DNA of 64,000 nt from NCBI GenBank assembly GCA_017305535.1, contig JAFKKN010000002.1, positions 62,001-126,000 of the forward strand, in the 5' to 3' direction. This DNA is from Hyphomicrobiales bacterium (GTDB taxonomy: Bacteria; Pseudomonadota; Alphaproteobacteria; Rhizobiales; Xanthobacteraceae). The notes below the pieces were generated by a model. That model was not told the origin of the DNA. It saw only the letters and a program-made list of their open reading frames with translations, and did not search any database. Shown one piece after another: positions 29,156 through 39,197 of this stretch. Position numbers and translations under genes: made by a program. Within the stretch, counting starts at the first letter, position 1, and each line of letters starts with the position of its first letter.

Positions 29156-29761
29156 ATGAAATTGTATTATTCGCCGGGCGCCTGTTCGCTGTCGCCGCAT
29201 ATCGCGCTGCTCGAGGCCGGGCTGGCGCATGACCTGACCAGGGTCGACCTCAAGGCCAAGAAACTCGAGGACGGCAGCGACTTCCTCAAGGTCAACCCCA
29301 AGGGGCAGGTCCCGACACTGCAACTGGACGACGGCACCATCCTGACCGAAGGTCCCGTGATCGTGCAGGCCATCGCCGACAAGGCCGCCGGCAAGAACCT
29401 TGCGCCGGCCAACGGCAGCACCGAGCGCTATCGCCTGCAGGAATGGCTGAACTTCCTCACCAGCGAACTGCACAAGAATTTCAGCCCGCTGTTCGCGCCG
29501 GTTCTGAGCGACGAGACCAAGCAGTTCTTCCGTGACCGCCTGATGGGCAAACTGAAGCATGTCGACGAAAAACTCGCCGGTCACGACTATCTGATGGGCA
29601 ACCAGTTCACCGTCGCCGATGGCTATCTCTATACCATGCTGCGCTGGGCCGACGCGCACAAGTTCGACCTCTCCGCGCTGAAAAACCTGATGGCCTACAA
29701 GGCCCGTGTCGCAGCCCGTCCGCAGGTACAGGCTGCGCTGAAGAGCGAAGGGCTGGCGTAA
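29156..29761 (+). CDS. glutathione S-transferase
   Basis: 201-residue GST of the beta/bacterial class. N-terminal thioredoxin-like domain begins MKLYYSPGACSLSPHIALLEAGL with the Ser/Cys region used by beta-class enzymes (Cys10), the cis-Pro block KGQVPTLQLDDG and the all-helical C-terminal half with GHDYLMGNQFTVADGYLYTML. Substrate class unknown. Divergent from marR; ends with a strong terminator. Confidence 0.9.
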   Translation: MKLYYSPGACSLSPHIALLEAGLAHDLTRVDLKAKKLEDGSDFLKVNPKGQVPTLQLDDGTILTEGPVIVQAIADKAAGKNLAPANGSTERYRLQEWLNFLTSELHKNFSPLFAPVLSDETKQFFRDRLMGKLKHVDEKLAGHDYLMGNQFTVADGYLYTMLRWADAHKFDLSALKNLMAYKARVAARPQVQAALKSEGLA

Positions 29762-29794
29762 GTCGCGACGAATTTGCGAGCTGTTTTACAATCG

Positions 29795-29823
29795 AAAGGG
29801 CCGGATCGACGATCCGGCCCTTT
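29795..29823 (+). terminator. intrinsic terminator after gst
   Basis: AAAGGGCCGGATC (29795-29807), loop GAC, GATCCGGCCCTTT (29811-29823), then TTGTTTTG. A 13-bp perfect stem with T tract. Both sides are tract-flanked so it can serve both strands. Confidence 0.9.
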
Positions 29824-29845
29824 TGTTTTGCGAGGCTTTAATGTT

Positions 29846-29935
29846 CGTCATGCCCGGCCTTGTGCCGGGCATCCACGTCTTCATTGAGAGTCAGCAAGCA
29901 AGGCGTGGATGGCCGGGTCAAGCCCGGCCATAACG
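29846..29935. repeat. family 1 palindromic repeat, copy A
   Basis: About 90 bp. Left end CGTCATGCCCGGCCTTGTGC... and right end ...CAAGCCCGGCCATAACG, with ATCCACGTCTT and AAGGCGTGGAT facing each other inside: an outer CGTCATG/CATAACG pair, inner GCCCGGC and GGCGTGGAT arms. Lies between the gst terminator and the fadB stop, in a converging gap. Same family as 45776-45866 and 54867-54996. Confidence 0.85.
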
Positions 29936-29951
29936 GTGTTGAGAGTGCGAG

Positions 29952-32165
29952 CTACGCCGCCGCTTTCTTCGGCGGGAAGCGGCTATAAAACGTCTCGCCC
30001 TTGGCGGCCATGTCTTCCAACAGCTTCGGCGGCGTGAAGCGCGAGCCGTATTTCGCTTCGAGCTTGTGGCACAGCGCGACGAAATTCTTCGTCCCCATGA
30101 AGTCGATATAGGACAGCGTGCCGCCGGTGAACGGCGCGAAGCCGAAACCGAGGATCGATCCGACATCGGCCTCGCGCGGATCGACGATGACGTGATCTTC
30201 GACGGTGCGCGCGGCTTCAACCGCCTGCGCCACCAGGAAGCGCTGCTTCAATTCCTCGACATCGAGCATATCGGGATCGAGGTGCTTCGGCTGCAACGCG
30301 GCGATGCCCGACCACAGCGACTTCTGGCCCTTGCCCTTCTCCGGGTAGTCGTAGAAGCCCTTGCCGTTCTTGCGGCCGAAGCGGCCTTCCTTCTCGACCA
30401 TCGCAACCATCAGCTTCTTCTGCTGCTGATCCACGGCATTGGCGCCGAGATCGGCCTCCGTCGCCTTCATGATCTTGAGCACGAGATCGAGCGCCACTTC
30501 ATCGGACAACGACAGCGGCCCGACCGGCATGCCGGCCATCCGCGCGGTGTTCTCGATCATCGCCGGCGGCACGCCTTCCATTAGCATTTCCAAACCTTCC
30601 GCCGTGAAACGCAACACGCAGCGGTTAGCGAAGAAGCCACGCGAGTCGTTCACCACGATCGGCGTCTTGCTGATCTGGCGCACGTAGTCGAGCGCGGTGG
30701 CGAGCGCGACGTCGCCGGTGTTCTTGCCGAGGATCACTTCCACCAGCATCATCTTCTCGACCGGCGAGAAGAAGTGGATGCCGATGAAGCGCGACTGGTC
30801 CGGCCATTCCTCCGCCAGCGAATTGATCGGCAAGGTCGAGGTATTGGAGGCGAAGATCGCGTCCTTGCGCAGATATTTTTGCGCCTTGGCGAAGGTCTCC
30901 GCCTTCACCTTGCGATCCTCGAACACGGCTTCGATGACGAGATCGCAATCGCTGATCGCCGCATAGTCGGCAGTCGCGGAAATGCGATTCATCAGCGCGT
31001 CGCGATCCGCCTCCTTGGCGCGGCCCTTGGCCACAAGCCCGTCGATCACCGACTTGGCGTGGGCCTTGCCCTTGTCGGCGCTTTCCTGATCGCGGTCGAT
31101 CAGCACCACCTCGATGCCGGCCTTGGCCGAAACATAGCCGATGCTGGCGCCCATGAAGCCGGCGCCGATCACGGCGAGCTTCTTCACCTTGGTCGGCGGC
31201 ACGCCCGCCGGGCGGCGCGCACCCTTGTTCAGTTCCTGCATCGACAGGAACAGGCTGCGGATCATCGCCGCCGCTTCCTTGCTGCGCAGGATCTTTGCGA
31301 AGTAACGCGACTCGATGCGCAGACCGTTGTCGATATTGACCAGCAGGCCTTCATAGACGCAGCTCATGATGGCGCGCGCGGCCGGATAGTTGTCGTAGGT
31401 CTGGCTGCGATAGAGCGCGTTGGCCGGCGGGAACACGTTCATGCCGGCGGCCGAATACACCGCGCCGCCCGGCAGCTTGAACCCCTTGACGTCCCACGGC
31501 TGAACCGGCTTGCCGCCAGCCTTGATCCATTCCTTCGCCGTCTTGATCAGATCGGCAGCCGGCACGATGGCGCCGACGATGTTGGTGGCCTTCGCCTTGG
31601 CGAGCGTCATCTGGTCGCCCTTGAGCAGCAGTTGCAGCGCGTCCGCCGCCGACATCATGCGCGGCAGACGTTGCGTGCCGCCGCCGCCCGGAAACAGGCC
31701 GACCTTGACTTCCGGCAGGCCGAGCCGTGTCTTCGGATTGTCGGCCGCGACGCGATAGTGGCACGCCAGCGTCAGTTCGAACGCGCCACCGAGCGCGAGA
31801 CCGTTGATCGCCGCGACCCACGGCTTGCCGCAGGTCTCGATGGTGCGCAGCGTCTGCGACAGCTTGCGGCTCTCGTCGAACAGCATCTGGTTGGCGGCTT
31901 CCTCGCCCTTGTCCTTGAGCATCGCCGCATAGGTGCGGTTCATGCCTTCGAGCATGGAGAGATCGGCGCCGGCGGAGAATGCCTCCTTGCCGGAGGTAAT
32001 GACGACGCCTTTCACCGCGGCGTCGCCGGTGGTCTGCGCGACGATCTGGCCGAGCTCTTCGATGGTTGCGGTGTCCAGCACGTTCATCGACTTGCCGGGA
32101 ATGTCCCACGTCACCAGTGCGATGCCGTCGCTATCGGTTTCGACTTTGAAATTCTGATAAGTCAT
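29952..32165 (-). CDS. fadB: fatty acid oxidation complex alpha subunit (enoyl-CoA hydratase / 3-hydroxyacyl-CoA dehydrogenase)
   Basis: 737 residues. The N-terminal crotonase domain (about 1-190) has the oxyanion hole region SGKEAFSAGADLSML and a second loop LALGGAFELTLACHY. The NAD-binding HAD domain begins near residue 330 with GAGFMGASIGYVSAKAGIEVVLIDRD, and the catalytic His lies in IGIHFFSPVEKMMLVEVI. The last helical domain follows. Start at 32165 has GGAG 8 bases before; the frame extends to 32282 but only through a family 2 repeat. Acts with fadA in beta-oxidation. Confidence 0.93.
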   Translation of the reverse strand: MTYQNFKVETDSDGIALVTWDIPGKSMNVLDTATIEELGQIVAQTTGDAAVKGVVITSGKEAFSAGADLSMLEGMNRTYAAMLKDKGEEAANQMLFDESRKLSQTLRTIETCGKPWVAAINGLALGGAFELTLACHYRVAADNPKTRLGLPEVKVGLFPGGGGTQRLPRMMSAADALQLLLKGDQMTLAKAKATNIVGAIVPAADLIKTAKEWIKAGGKPVQPWDVKGFKLPGGAVYSAAGMNVFPPANALYRSQTYDNYPAARAIMSCVYEGLLVNIDNGLRIESRYFAKILRSKEAAAMIRSLFLSMQELNKGARRPAGVPPTKVKKLAVIGAGFMGASIGYVSAKAGIEVVLIDRDQESADKGKAHAKSVIDGLVAKGRAKEADRDALMNRISATADYAAISDCDLVIEAVFEDRKVKAETFAKAQKYLRKDAIFASNTSTLPINSLAEEWPDQSRFIGIHFFSPVEKMMLVEVILGKNTGDVALATALDYVRQISKTPIVVNDSRGFFANRCVLRFTAEGLEMLMEGVPPAMIENTARMAGMPVGPLSLSDEVALDLVLKIMKATEADLGANAVDQQQKKLMVAMVEKEGRFGRKNGKGFYDYPEKGKGQKSLWSGIAALQPKHLDPDMLDVEELKQRFLVAQAVEAARTVEDHVIVDPREADVGSILGFGFAPFTGGTLSYIDFMGTKNFVALCHKLEAKYGSRFTPPKLLEDMAAKGETFYSRFPPKKAAA

Positions 32166-32204
32166 TGGAAGGCTCCAATCGGAATCTTGACGATCAATAT
32201 CTGT

Positions 32205-32287
32205 CGTCATTGCGAGGAGCGTGAGCTCCGAAACAATCCAGAATCTTTTAAGGAAGACTGGATTGCTTCGCTTCGCTCGCAATGACG
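32205..32287. repeat. family 2 palindromic repeat, copy in the fadA-fadB gap
   Basis: 83 bp with ends CGTCATTGCGAG (32205-32216) and CTCGCAATGACG (32276-32287) as a perfect 12-bp inverted repeat, containing nested palindromic arms (AAACAATCCAG near the middle and CTGGATTGCTT facing). Sits between fadA stop (32308) and fadB start (32165) inside the operon. Confidence 0.85.
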
Positions 32288-32307
32288 CGGCGAGGCGCTG
32301 CGTCGGC

Positions 32308-33516
32308 TCACACCCGCTCGATGATGGTCGCGGTACCCATGCCGCCGCCGATGCACAACGTCACCAGCGCGGTGTTGAGATCGCGGCGCTCCAGCTCGTC
32401 GAGCACGGTGCCGAGAATCATCGCGCCGGTCGCGCCGAGCGGATGGCCCATGGCAATGGCGCCGCCGTTGACGTTGATCTTGGCGGGGTCCATGTCGAAC
32501 GCCTGAATGTAGCGCAGCACCACCGAGGCGAACGCCTCGTTGAGTTCGAACAGATCGATGTCTTCCAGCTTCATGCCGGAGCGCGCGAGCACCTTCTTCG
32601 TCACGTCGACCGGGCCGGTCAGCATGATCGACGGCTCGGAGCCGATATTGGCGAACGCCCTGATCTTCGCGCGCGGCTTGAGGCCGTGCTTTTTGCCAGC
32701 GGCTTCGTTGCCGAGCAGTACGGCGGCGGCGCCGTCGACGATGCCCGACGAGTTGCCGGCGTGATGCACGTGCACCACCTTCTCGACTTCCGGGTGCGAC
32801 TGCGTCGCCACCGCGTCGAAACCACCCATCGCGCCCATTACCTCGAACGATGGTTGCAACGAGGCCAGCGACTGCATCGTGGTCGAGGGCCGCATGTGCT
32901 CATCCTTGTCGAGGATGGTGAGGCCGTTCTGGTCCTTCACCGGCACGATCGACTTCTTGAAATACCCCTTTTCCCACGACTCGGCGGCGCGCTTCTGGCT
33001 CTCGACCGCGTAGGCGTCGCAATCGGCGCGGGAGAAACCGTACTTGGTTGCGATCAGATCGGCGGAGATGCCTTGCGGCAGGAAGTAGGACGGCACCGCG
33101 ATGGACGGGTCCATCGGCCACGCCGTGCCCGACGACAGGATGCCAACGCGGCTCATCGATTCCGCGCCGCCGCCAATGGTCAGATCGTGCTGGCCCGCCA
33201 TCACCTGCGCCGCCGCGAAGTTCACGGCATCGAGACCCGACGCGCAGAAGCGGCTGATCTGCACGCCCGGCACCGAGGTGCCCAACCCGGCTTGCAACGC
33301 GGCAAAACGAGAAATGTCGCCGCCGGCCTCACCGACCGGATCGACCACGCCGAGCACCACGTCATCGACGCTGCCGGCCGCGAGATTGTTGCGTTCCTTG
33401 ATCGCCTTGAGCGGCGCGGTCGCCAGCGCCAGCGCCGTGACTTCGTGCAGCGAGCCGTCGGATTTGCCTTTGCCGCGCGGCGTGCGGACATGATCGTAAA
33501 TATAGGCTTCAGCCAT
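32308..33516 (-). CDS. fadA: acetyl-CoA acetyltransferase / 3-ketoacyl-CoA thiolase
   Basis: 402-residue thiolase. The catalytic acyl-Cys is in [13 protein letters not shown], the His in [18 protein letters not shown] and the second active Cys in [12 protein letters not shown] near the C-terminus. Cleaves 3-ketoacyl-CoA in the last step of beta-oxidation together with fadB. Part of the minus-strand operon fadE-fadA-fadB. Length matches the family. Confidence 0.94.
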   Translation of the reverse strand: MAEAYIYDHVRTPRGKGKSDGSLHEVTALALATAPLKAIKERNNLAAGSVDDVVLGVVDPVGEAGGDISRFAALQAGLGTSVPGVQISRFCASGLDAVNFAAAQVMAGQHDLTIGGGAESMSRVGILSSGTAWPMDPSIAVPSYFLPQGISADLIATKYGFSRADCDAYAVESQKRAAESWEKGYFKKSIVPVKDQNGLTILDKDEHMRPSTTMQSLASLQPSFEVMGAMGGFDAVATQSHPEVEKVVHVHHAGNSSGIVDGAAAVLLGNEAAGKKHGLKPRAKIRAFANIGSEPSIMLTGPVDVTKKVLARSGMKLEDIDLFELNEAFASVVLRYIQAFDMDPAKINVNGGAIAMGHPLGATGAMILGTVLDELERRDLNTALVTLCIGGGMGTATIIERV

Positions 33517-33586
33517 CGCTTTTCCTCGGGGTTACTCTCAATTCCATATGGGAACGGCGCCACAACCGGGCGCCGTCATCGCAGTC

Positions 33587-35377
33587 TCAGAATGCCTCGG
33601 CCGGCAGTTCCATGGTGGTCCCGCTTCCGCTTTGAATGCGCGCCTGATGCAGCGCGGTTTCCGGCAACATCCGTTCCATGAAAAATCGTCCGGTGATCAG
33701 CTTGGTCTTGAGATAGGCAGAGGCATCACCCGCCGCAATCTTGTCCTGCGCGACTTTTGCCATTCTGGCCCACATGTAGCCGAACACCACGAGGCCGAAT
33801 AATTTCATGTAATCGGTGGCGGCGGCGCCGGCGTTGTCCGGCTTCGCCATCGCATTCTGCATCAGCCACATCGTCGACTGTTGCAGATGGCCGAGCGCGG
33901 TGGAGAGCGGCGCAATGAACGGCTTCATCGCCTCGTCACCGCCGTGCTCCTTGGCAAAGGCCGTTACCTCACCGAAGAATGCCATCGCGGCGCGGCCGCC
34001 GTGGCGCGGCAGCTTGCGGCCGACCAGGTCGAGTGCCTGAATGCCATTGGCGCCCTCGTAGATCATGGCGATGCGCGCGTCGCGCACGAACTGCTCCATG
34101 CCGTGCTCGGCAATGTAGCCGTGGCCGCCGAACATCTGCTGCGCCTGCACCGCATTGGCGAAACCACCGTCGGTCAGCACACCTTTGAGCACCGGCGTCA
34201 TCAGGCCCATGTGGTCGTCGGCCGCCTCGCGATCCTTGGCATCGTTGGAACGATGCGCGATGTCGCTCTTGAGCGCAGTCCACACCACCATCGCGCGCGC
34301 GGCTTCGTTGAAGGCGCGGATCGACAGCAAGGTGCGGCGCACGTCGGGATGCACGATGATCGGATCAGCCGGCTTGTCCGGCGCCTGCGGCCCGGTCAGC
34401 GCGCGGCCCTGCAACCGTTCGCGCGCATAAGTCACCGCGTTCTGATAGGCGACTTCCGACATCGCGAGGCCCTGAACGCCGACGCCGAGCCGCGCCTCGT
34501 TCATCATCACGAACATGCCCTGCATACCCTTGTTTTCTTCGCCGATCAGCCAGCCGGTGGCGTTGTCGTAGTTCATCACGCAGGTGGAATTGCCGTGAAT
34601 GCCCATCTTGTGCTCGATCGAGCCGCACGACACGCCGTTGCGCGCGCCGAGCGAACCGTCGGCATTGACCAGCACCTTCGGCACCACGAACAGCGAGACA
34701 CCCTTGATGCCGGCGGGGGCGCCCTCGATGCGGGCCAGCACCAGATGGATGATGTTGTCGGCGAGGTCATGCTCGCCGGCCGAGATGAAGATCTTGGTGC
34801 CGGTGATCTTGTAGCTGCCGTCGGCCTGCTTCACCGCCTTGGTGCGCAACAGACCGAGATCGGTGCCGCATTGCGGCTCGGTCAGGTTCATGGTGCCGGT
34901 CCATTCGCCCGCCACCATCTTCGGCAGATAGGTTGCCTTCTGCTCTGGCGTGCCGTGCACCAGCAGCGCCGCGGTGGCGCCCATGGTCAGGCCGCCATAC
35001 ATCGAGAACGCCATATTGGCCGAAATCTGGAATTCGGCGACGGTCTGCGACAGCGTCACCGGCAAGCCCTGTCCGCCGAACTCGGCGGGAACCGACAGCC
35101 CCAGCCAGCCGCCTTCCGCCACCTGCTTGAAAGCGTCCTTGAAGCCTTTCGGGGTGGTCACGCTGCCGTCGTCGTGGCGGACGCAGCCTTCGAGGTCGCC
35201 GACCCGGTTGAGCGGTTGCAGTACCTGCTCGGACAGCTTGGCCGCCTCCTCCAGGATCGCGGCGCGAACATCCGGGGAAGCATCGCTGAAACCGGGAAGA
35301 TTGTTGTAGCGGTCGAACTGGAAGACGTCGTTGAGGAGGAAATTGACGTCGTCGATGGGCGCTTTGTAGCTCGGCAT
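33587..35377 (-). CDS. fadE: acyl-CoA dehydrogenase, long (ACAD C-terminal extended) type
   Basis: 596 residues. Beyond the usual ~380-residue acyl-CoA dehydrogenase fold there is a C-terminal extension. Features: [19 protein letters not shown] in the FAD/substrate region, the [41 protein letters not shown] block with the catalytic Glu. Catalyses the first, FAD-dependent step of beta-oxidation and feeds electrons via ETF. First gene of the fadE-fadA-fadB set; operon upstream gap contains no close gene. Confidence 0.93.
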   Translation of the reverse strand: MPSYKAPIDDVNFLLNDVFQFDRYNNLPGFSDASPDVRAAILEEAAKLSEQVLQPLNRVGDLEGCVRHDDGSVTTPKGFKDAFKQVAEGGWLGLSVPAEFGGQGLPVTLSQTVAEFQISANMAFSMYGGLTMGATAALLVHGTPEQKATYLPKMVAGEWTGTMNLTEPQCGTDLGLLRTKAVKQADGSYKITGTKIFISAGEHDLADNIIHLVLARIEGAPAGIKGVSLFVVPKVLVNADGSLGARNGVSCGSIEHKMGIHGNSTCVMNYDNATGWLIGEENKGMQGMFVMMNEARLGVGVQGLAMSEVAYQNAVTYARERLQGRALTGPQAPDKPADPIIVHPDVRRTLLSIRAFNEAARAMVVWTALKSDIAHRSNDAKDREAADDHMGLMTPVLKGVLTDGGFANAVQAQQMFGGHGYIAEHGMEQFVRDARIAMIYEGANGIQALDLVGRKLPRHGGRAAMAFFGEVTAFAKEHGGDEAMKPFIAPLSTALGHLQQSTMWLMQNAMAKPDNAGAAATDYMKLFGLVVFGYMWARMAKVAQDKIAAGDASAYLKTKLITGRFFMERMLPETALHQARIQSGSGTTMELPAEAF

Positions 35378-35717
35378 GTCGTTCCTCTAAACTGGCGTTA
35401 TTGGAACCGTTTCTACCAAGGAATCTTGCACCGCAGCAATGAATCTATTGCCGCGGACACCCCCATGGGTTGAATATTTTCCAGATGCACGGACTTCTTG
35501 ATCGGGCCAGTCGTGGCGGCGCGCCCGGCGTGAAAGTGCCCTTCCGGACAACTTTTCGGCCAGTTCCATCAATCCTTAACGGCTTATTTACCCTAACACG
35601 AAAAAGTCCGGTTCAGAGGCAGACGAGCGCCGCCCGATGGGATTGTCTTAACCAAACGGGGACGCGTGGAGCCAGGCGGCGCGGCAATCGGCGCCAGAGC
35701 GGACACCGGACCACAAC
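35378..35717. other. 340-base divergent gap between fadE and the PodJ-like gene
   Basis: Holds the promoter regions of both genes. The only sites noted are the CtrA-like motif at 35576-35590 and a second TTAACC at about 35648. No small gene, RNA gene or repeat was recognised. Confidence 0.4.
35576..35590 (+). promoter_or_regulatory. possible CtrA-type half-site upstream of the PodJ-like gene
   Basis: TTAA (35576-35579), 7-base spacer, TTTA (35587-35590), which differs at one position from the CtrA consensus TTAA-N7-TTAA. It lies 128 bases before the gene start. The match is to a short degenerate motif and could be chance. Confidence 0.3.
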
Positions 35718-38700
35718 ATGAATTCGCGCGGATCATGGAACGTTGAAGAAATCGAACCGTCCGTTCGCGAGAGGGCGGAAGCGGCCGCGCGCCGCTCCGG
35801 CATGTCGCTCACCGACTGGCTGAATTCCTCCATTGGCGGCGCCGACGAACCCGCCGCGTATGGCCAGCGCGCCAATCCGCCACTATCGCCGCAGAACACG
35901 CCGGAAGTCGCCGAAATCCATCAGCGGCTCGATTCGATCGCGCGCCAGATCGAAACCATCTCGCGGCCGACCGATCGCGATCAGCCCCCGGTCGCCCGGC
36001 AGTTGAACGATGCGATCTCCCGGCTCGACGAGCGGCTGTCGCGGATCACCACGCCAAAACCGCAGGCCACGCCGCAACCCCAGCCATCTTTCGTCCCGCC
36101 CAGCCGCGCGCCGATGGCGGAGCGTCCTGTCACGCAGGCACCGGCCAACAACTCCGTTTCGATGGATCGCTCATCTCCATCGCCGCTCGATTCCGCGATC
36201 GCGGAAATTCTCGCTAGGCAAAGCGAGTTGGAGGCAGGTCGTGCGGCACCGCTGCCGCCGCTCCAGGCTGCTGCCACGACACCCGCGCCCGAACCGGCAA
36301 GGCCCGATCAGATGTCGGCGCTCGAACAACAACTCGCCAGGATCACCAGCCGGATCGAAGCGCTGCATCAGCCGGCGCAGGTCGATCATGCGATCGCGTC
36401 GTTCCGTGGCGAACTGGCCGATATCCGCCGCGCCATCACCGAGGCGATGCCGCGCCAAGCTATCGAATCGATCGAACGCGACATCAGACTGCTGGCGCAG
36501 CGGATCGACGACAGCCGGCACCATGGCAGCGACGATCACGCGCTGACCGGCGTCGAACGTGCCTTGGGCGACATCCAGCACACGCTGCGCACGCTGACGC
36601 CTGCCGAACAACTCGCCGGCTTCGACGACGCGATCCGCGGCCTCGGCGCAAGACTCGACACCATTGTCCGCACCGGTGAGGGTCCGGGGACGATGCAGCA
36701 ACTCGAGGAAGCGATCGCCGCGCTGCGCGGCATCGTCTCCAACGTCGCCTCCAACGAAGCGCTGGCGCAGCTCAGTGAACATGTGCAGGCGCTGTCGTCA
36801 AAGGTCGACCAGCTCGCGCGCTCCGAAATTCATTCCGATTCCTTCGCCGCGCTCGAAGCGCGTATCGCGACGCTGACCTCGGCGCTGGAAAGCCGGCCGC
36901 AGCGTGTCGTCGACGATCGCTCCGAACAGATCGAGGGCGCCTTGCGCGCGCTCTCGGAACGGCTCGACCGCATGCCGGTCGGTCAGGACGGCCCCTCCGC
37001 TTTCGCACATCTGGAGCAGCGCGTTTCCTATCTCCTGGAACGACTGGAAGCCTCCGCCGATCACCGCATGGGCGGGCTGAACCGCGTCGAGGAAGGCTTG
37101 CAGGACATCCTGCGCCATCTGGAGCGGCAACAGGTCAGCTTCGCGGCGCTGAGCAATCCGACCGCCGGCCCGGCAATGGATGACGCCGTGGTCGATACGA
37201 TCCGGCGTGAATTGTCCGACATTCGCTACAGCCAGTCGGAATCCAACCGCACCACGCAGGATACGCTGGAAGCGGTCCACAACACGCTGTCACATGTCGT
37301 CGATCGCCTCACCGTCATCGAAGGCGATCTCCGCGTCGCGCAAGCCGCGCCGAAAGTCACGACGGCGCCTCCGGCGGCAGCGATGCCGAAGCGGCCGGAA
37401 CTGCCCAATCCGGTACAGGGACAGAAGCCACCGTTCGCACCGCCGACATTGTCCACGGCAATAGAGCCGTCAGCCATTCCCGAGCCGAACGCGATCCGGG
37501 ACATCCTGGCGCCGCGCCCGCGCGTCGAGTCCGCACCCATCGCGCCCCCGCCGATCGAGACGCGCGGCGAGCCGCCGCGAACCACGCTCGGTCTCGACCT
37601 GCCGCCGGATCATCCCCTCGAACCCGGCACGCGACCGTCGAGCCGGCAGATGACGCCCGCCGAACGCATTACCGCGTCGGAGAATGCGCTCAGTGAAATC
37701 GGGGCAACCCAAGCGCCCGACGAGCCGGCCAGCACGTCGAGCTTCATCGCAGCCGCGCGCCGGGCGGCCAGGGCCGCGGCAACCGCCGCTCCAACGGCCG
37801 CCGACAAGCCGGGCCGCGGCACCAAGCTCAACGATTCAATCCGTGCCGCGGCAAACAAGGGCGGCGCCATCAGCTCGAAAATCCGCGCGCTGCTGGTTGG
37901 CGCGAGCGTCGTGGTGATCGTGCTTGGCAGTTTCAAGCTGGCGATGACGTTCCTTGATGGACAATCGACGCCGGTGGCGCAGAATGCCGCTGCAAAGAAG
38001 ATTACAGTTCCAGCCGCACCTCCCGCAGCGGCCGATGCCCCATCGATAACCTCGCCGACGCCGACCGACCGCCAGTCCCAGCGTACGCCCGGCGAAGATT
38101 CACCGAAGCTCAACGACCGGGCCGCCGCCAGTCAAACCGACAGCACGGCGTCAACGGTGGGCACGGCTATCGTGGAATCCGCACCGCCCGTGGCGACAGT
38201 TCCCCACGCCAGCGACGAAACCGGCAGCCTGACAACCACGCGCGGCGCTGTCGCGGCGGCTCCCGTCGCCGGCGGACAACTGACGATGGTGACGATTCCC
38301 ACGTCGGAGAAATTGCCCGATGCGATCGGCGGCCCCGTGCTGCGCACCGCAGCGCTCAAGGGCGATCCGGCGGCGGCGCACGAAGTCGCGCTGCGCTATG
38401 CCGAGGGCAAGGGTGTAACCGCAAGCTTGCCTGAAGCGGCGAAGTGGTACGAGCGCGCCGCGCAGGGCGGTATCGTCCCGGCGATGTTCCGGCTCGGCAC
38501 GCTTTACGAAAAGGGCACAGGCGTCACGAAGGATCTTGATACGGCGCGGCGCTATTACACCTTGGCCGCCGAACGCGGCAACGCCAAGGCGATGCACAAT
38601 CTCGCGGTGCTGGAAGCAGACGGCGGTGGCAACGGCGCCAACTATCGCAGCGCGTCCACGTGGTTCCACAAGGCCGCGATGCGCGGCGTCGCCGACAGCC

Positions 38701-39008
38701 AGTTTAATCTCGGCATTCTTTATGCGCGTGGCATCGGCGTCGAACAGAACCTCGCCGAGTCCTTCAAGTGGTTCAGCCTCGCCGCCGCCCAGGGCGATGC
38801 TGACGCCGGCCGCAAGCGCGACGATGTCGCCAAGCGCCTCGATCCGCAATCACTCGCCGCCGCCAAGCTCGCGGTCACCAGCTTCACACCGGAAAAACAG
38901 CCGGACGACGCGGTCAGCGTCGCCGCTCCGCCCACCGGCTGGGACGCACCGCTCGCCAAGACAGCCTCGGCGAAAACCGCCTCGCGGACAGTGCGTGCTG
39001 TTCGTTAA
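35718..39008 (+). CDS. PodJ-like polar localization protein with SEL1 repeats
   Basis: 1096 residues with the layout of alphaproteobacterial PodJ. The N-terminus is NSRGSWNVEEIEPSVRERAEAAARRSGMSLTDWLN, then a long Gln/Ala/Arg/Glu-rich coiled coil (about 80-560), a Pro/Ala-rich disordered linker, one transmembrane helix (about 718-747, KIRALLVGASVVVIVLGS), a second disordered linker, and SEL1 repeats (about 875-1035, with the KGDPAAAHEVALRYAEGKGV and NAKAMHNLAVLEADGGGN type repeats). In Caulobacter PodJ positions the stalk/pilus pole and the PleC kinase; here it likely organises a cell pole. There is a CtrA-like site upstream. Confidence 0.82.
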   Translation: MNSRGSWNVEEIEPSVRERAEAAARRSGMSLTDWLNSSIGGADEPAAYGQRANPPLSPQNTPEVAEIHQRLDSIARQIETISRPTDRDQPPVARQLNDAISRLDERLSRITTPKPQATPQPQPSFVPPSRAPMAERPVTQAPANNSVSMDRSSPSPLDSAIAEILARQSELEAGRAAPLPPLQAAATTPAPEPARPDQMSALEQQLARITSRIEALHQPAQVDHAIASFRGELADIRRAITEAMPRQAIESIERDIRLLAQRIDDSRHHGSDDHALTGVERALGDIQHTLRTLTPAEQLAGFDDAIRGLGARLDTIVRTGEGPGTMQQLEEAIAALRGIVSNVASNEALAQLSEHVQALSSKVDQLARSEIHSDSFAALEARIATLTSALESRPQRVVDDRSEQIEGALRALSERLDRMPVGQDGPSAFAHLEQRVSYLLERLEASADHRMGGLNRVEEGLQDILRHLERQQVSFAALSNPTAGPAMDDAVVDTIRRELSDIRYSQSESNRTTQDTLEAVHNTLSHVVDRLTVIEGDLRVAQAAPKVTTAPPAAAMPKRPELPNPVQGQKPPFAPPTLSTAIEPSAIPEPNAIRDILAPRPRVESAPIAPPPIETRGEPPRTTLGLDLPPDHPLEPGTRPSSRQMTPAERITASENALSEIGATQAPDEPASTSSFIAAARRAARAAATAAPTAADKPGRGTKLNDSIRAAANKGGAISSKIRALLVGASVVVIVLGSFKLAMTFLDGQSTPVAQNAAAKKITVPAAPPAAADAPSITSPTPTDRQSQRTPGEDSPKLNDRAAASQTDSTASTVGTAIVESAPPVATVPHASDETGSLTTTRGAVAAAPVAGGQLTMVTIPTSEKLPDAIGGPVLRTAALKGDPAAAHEVALRYAEGKGVTASLPEAAKWYERAAQGGIVPAMFRLGTLYEKGTGVTKDLDTARRYYTLAAERGNAKAMHNLAVLEADGGGNGANYRSASTWFHKAAMRGVADSQFNLGILYARGIGVEQNLAESFKWFSLAAAQGDADAGRKRDDVAKRLDPQSLAAAKLAVTSFTPEKQPDDAVSVAAPPTGWDAPLAKTASAKTASRTVRAVR

Positions 39009-39197
39009 GGTGAAATCTTCACCAATTCACCATTGAAACAAGACCGGGAGCGGCGAAACCCGCCTCTTCCGGATTCTTTAACTCCCCTTTCGTTCGATTT
39101 CGGCTATGCAGGAGCGTGGCGCTCGCCCCGGCCGCGCTCCAACATCTCGCCCTGAGCGGTTTGGTCCGGCTCGCGGCGTCTTCCGGAACGAACGCTT

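Noticed and set aside
32166-32282. N-terminal extension of fadB through the family 2 repeat
   Set aside because: Translation of the repeat with no ribosome site; the start at 32165 has GGAG and matches the family.
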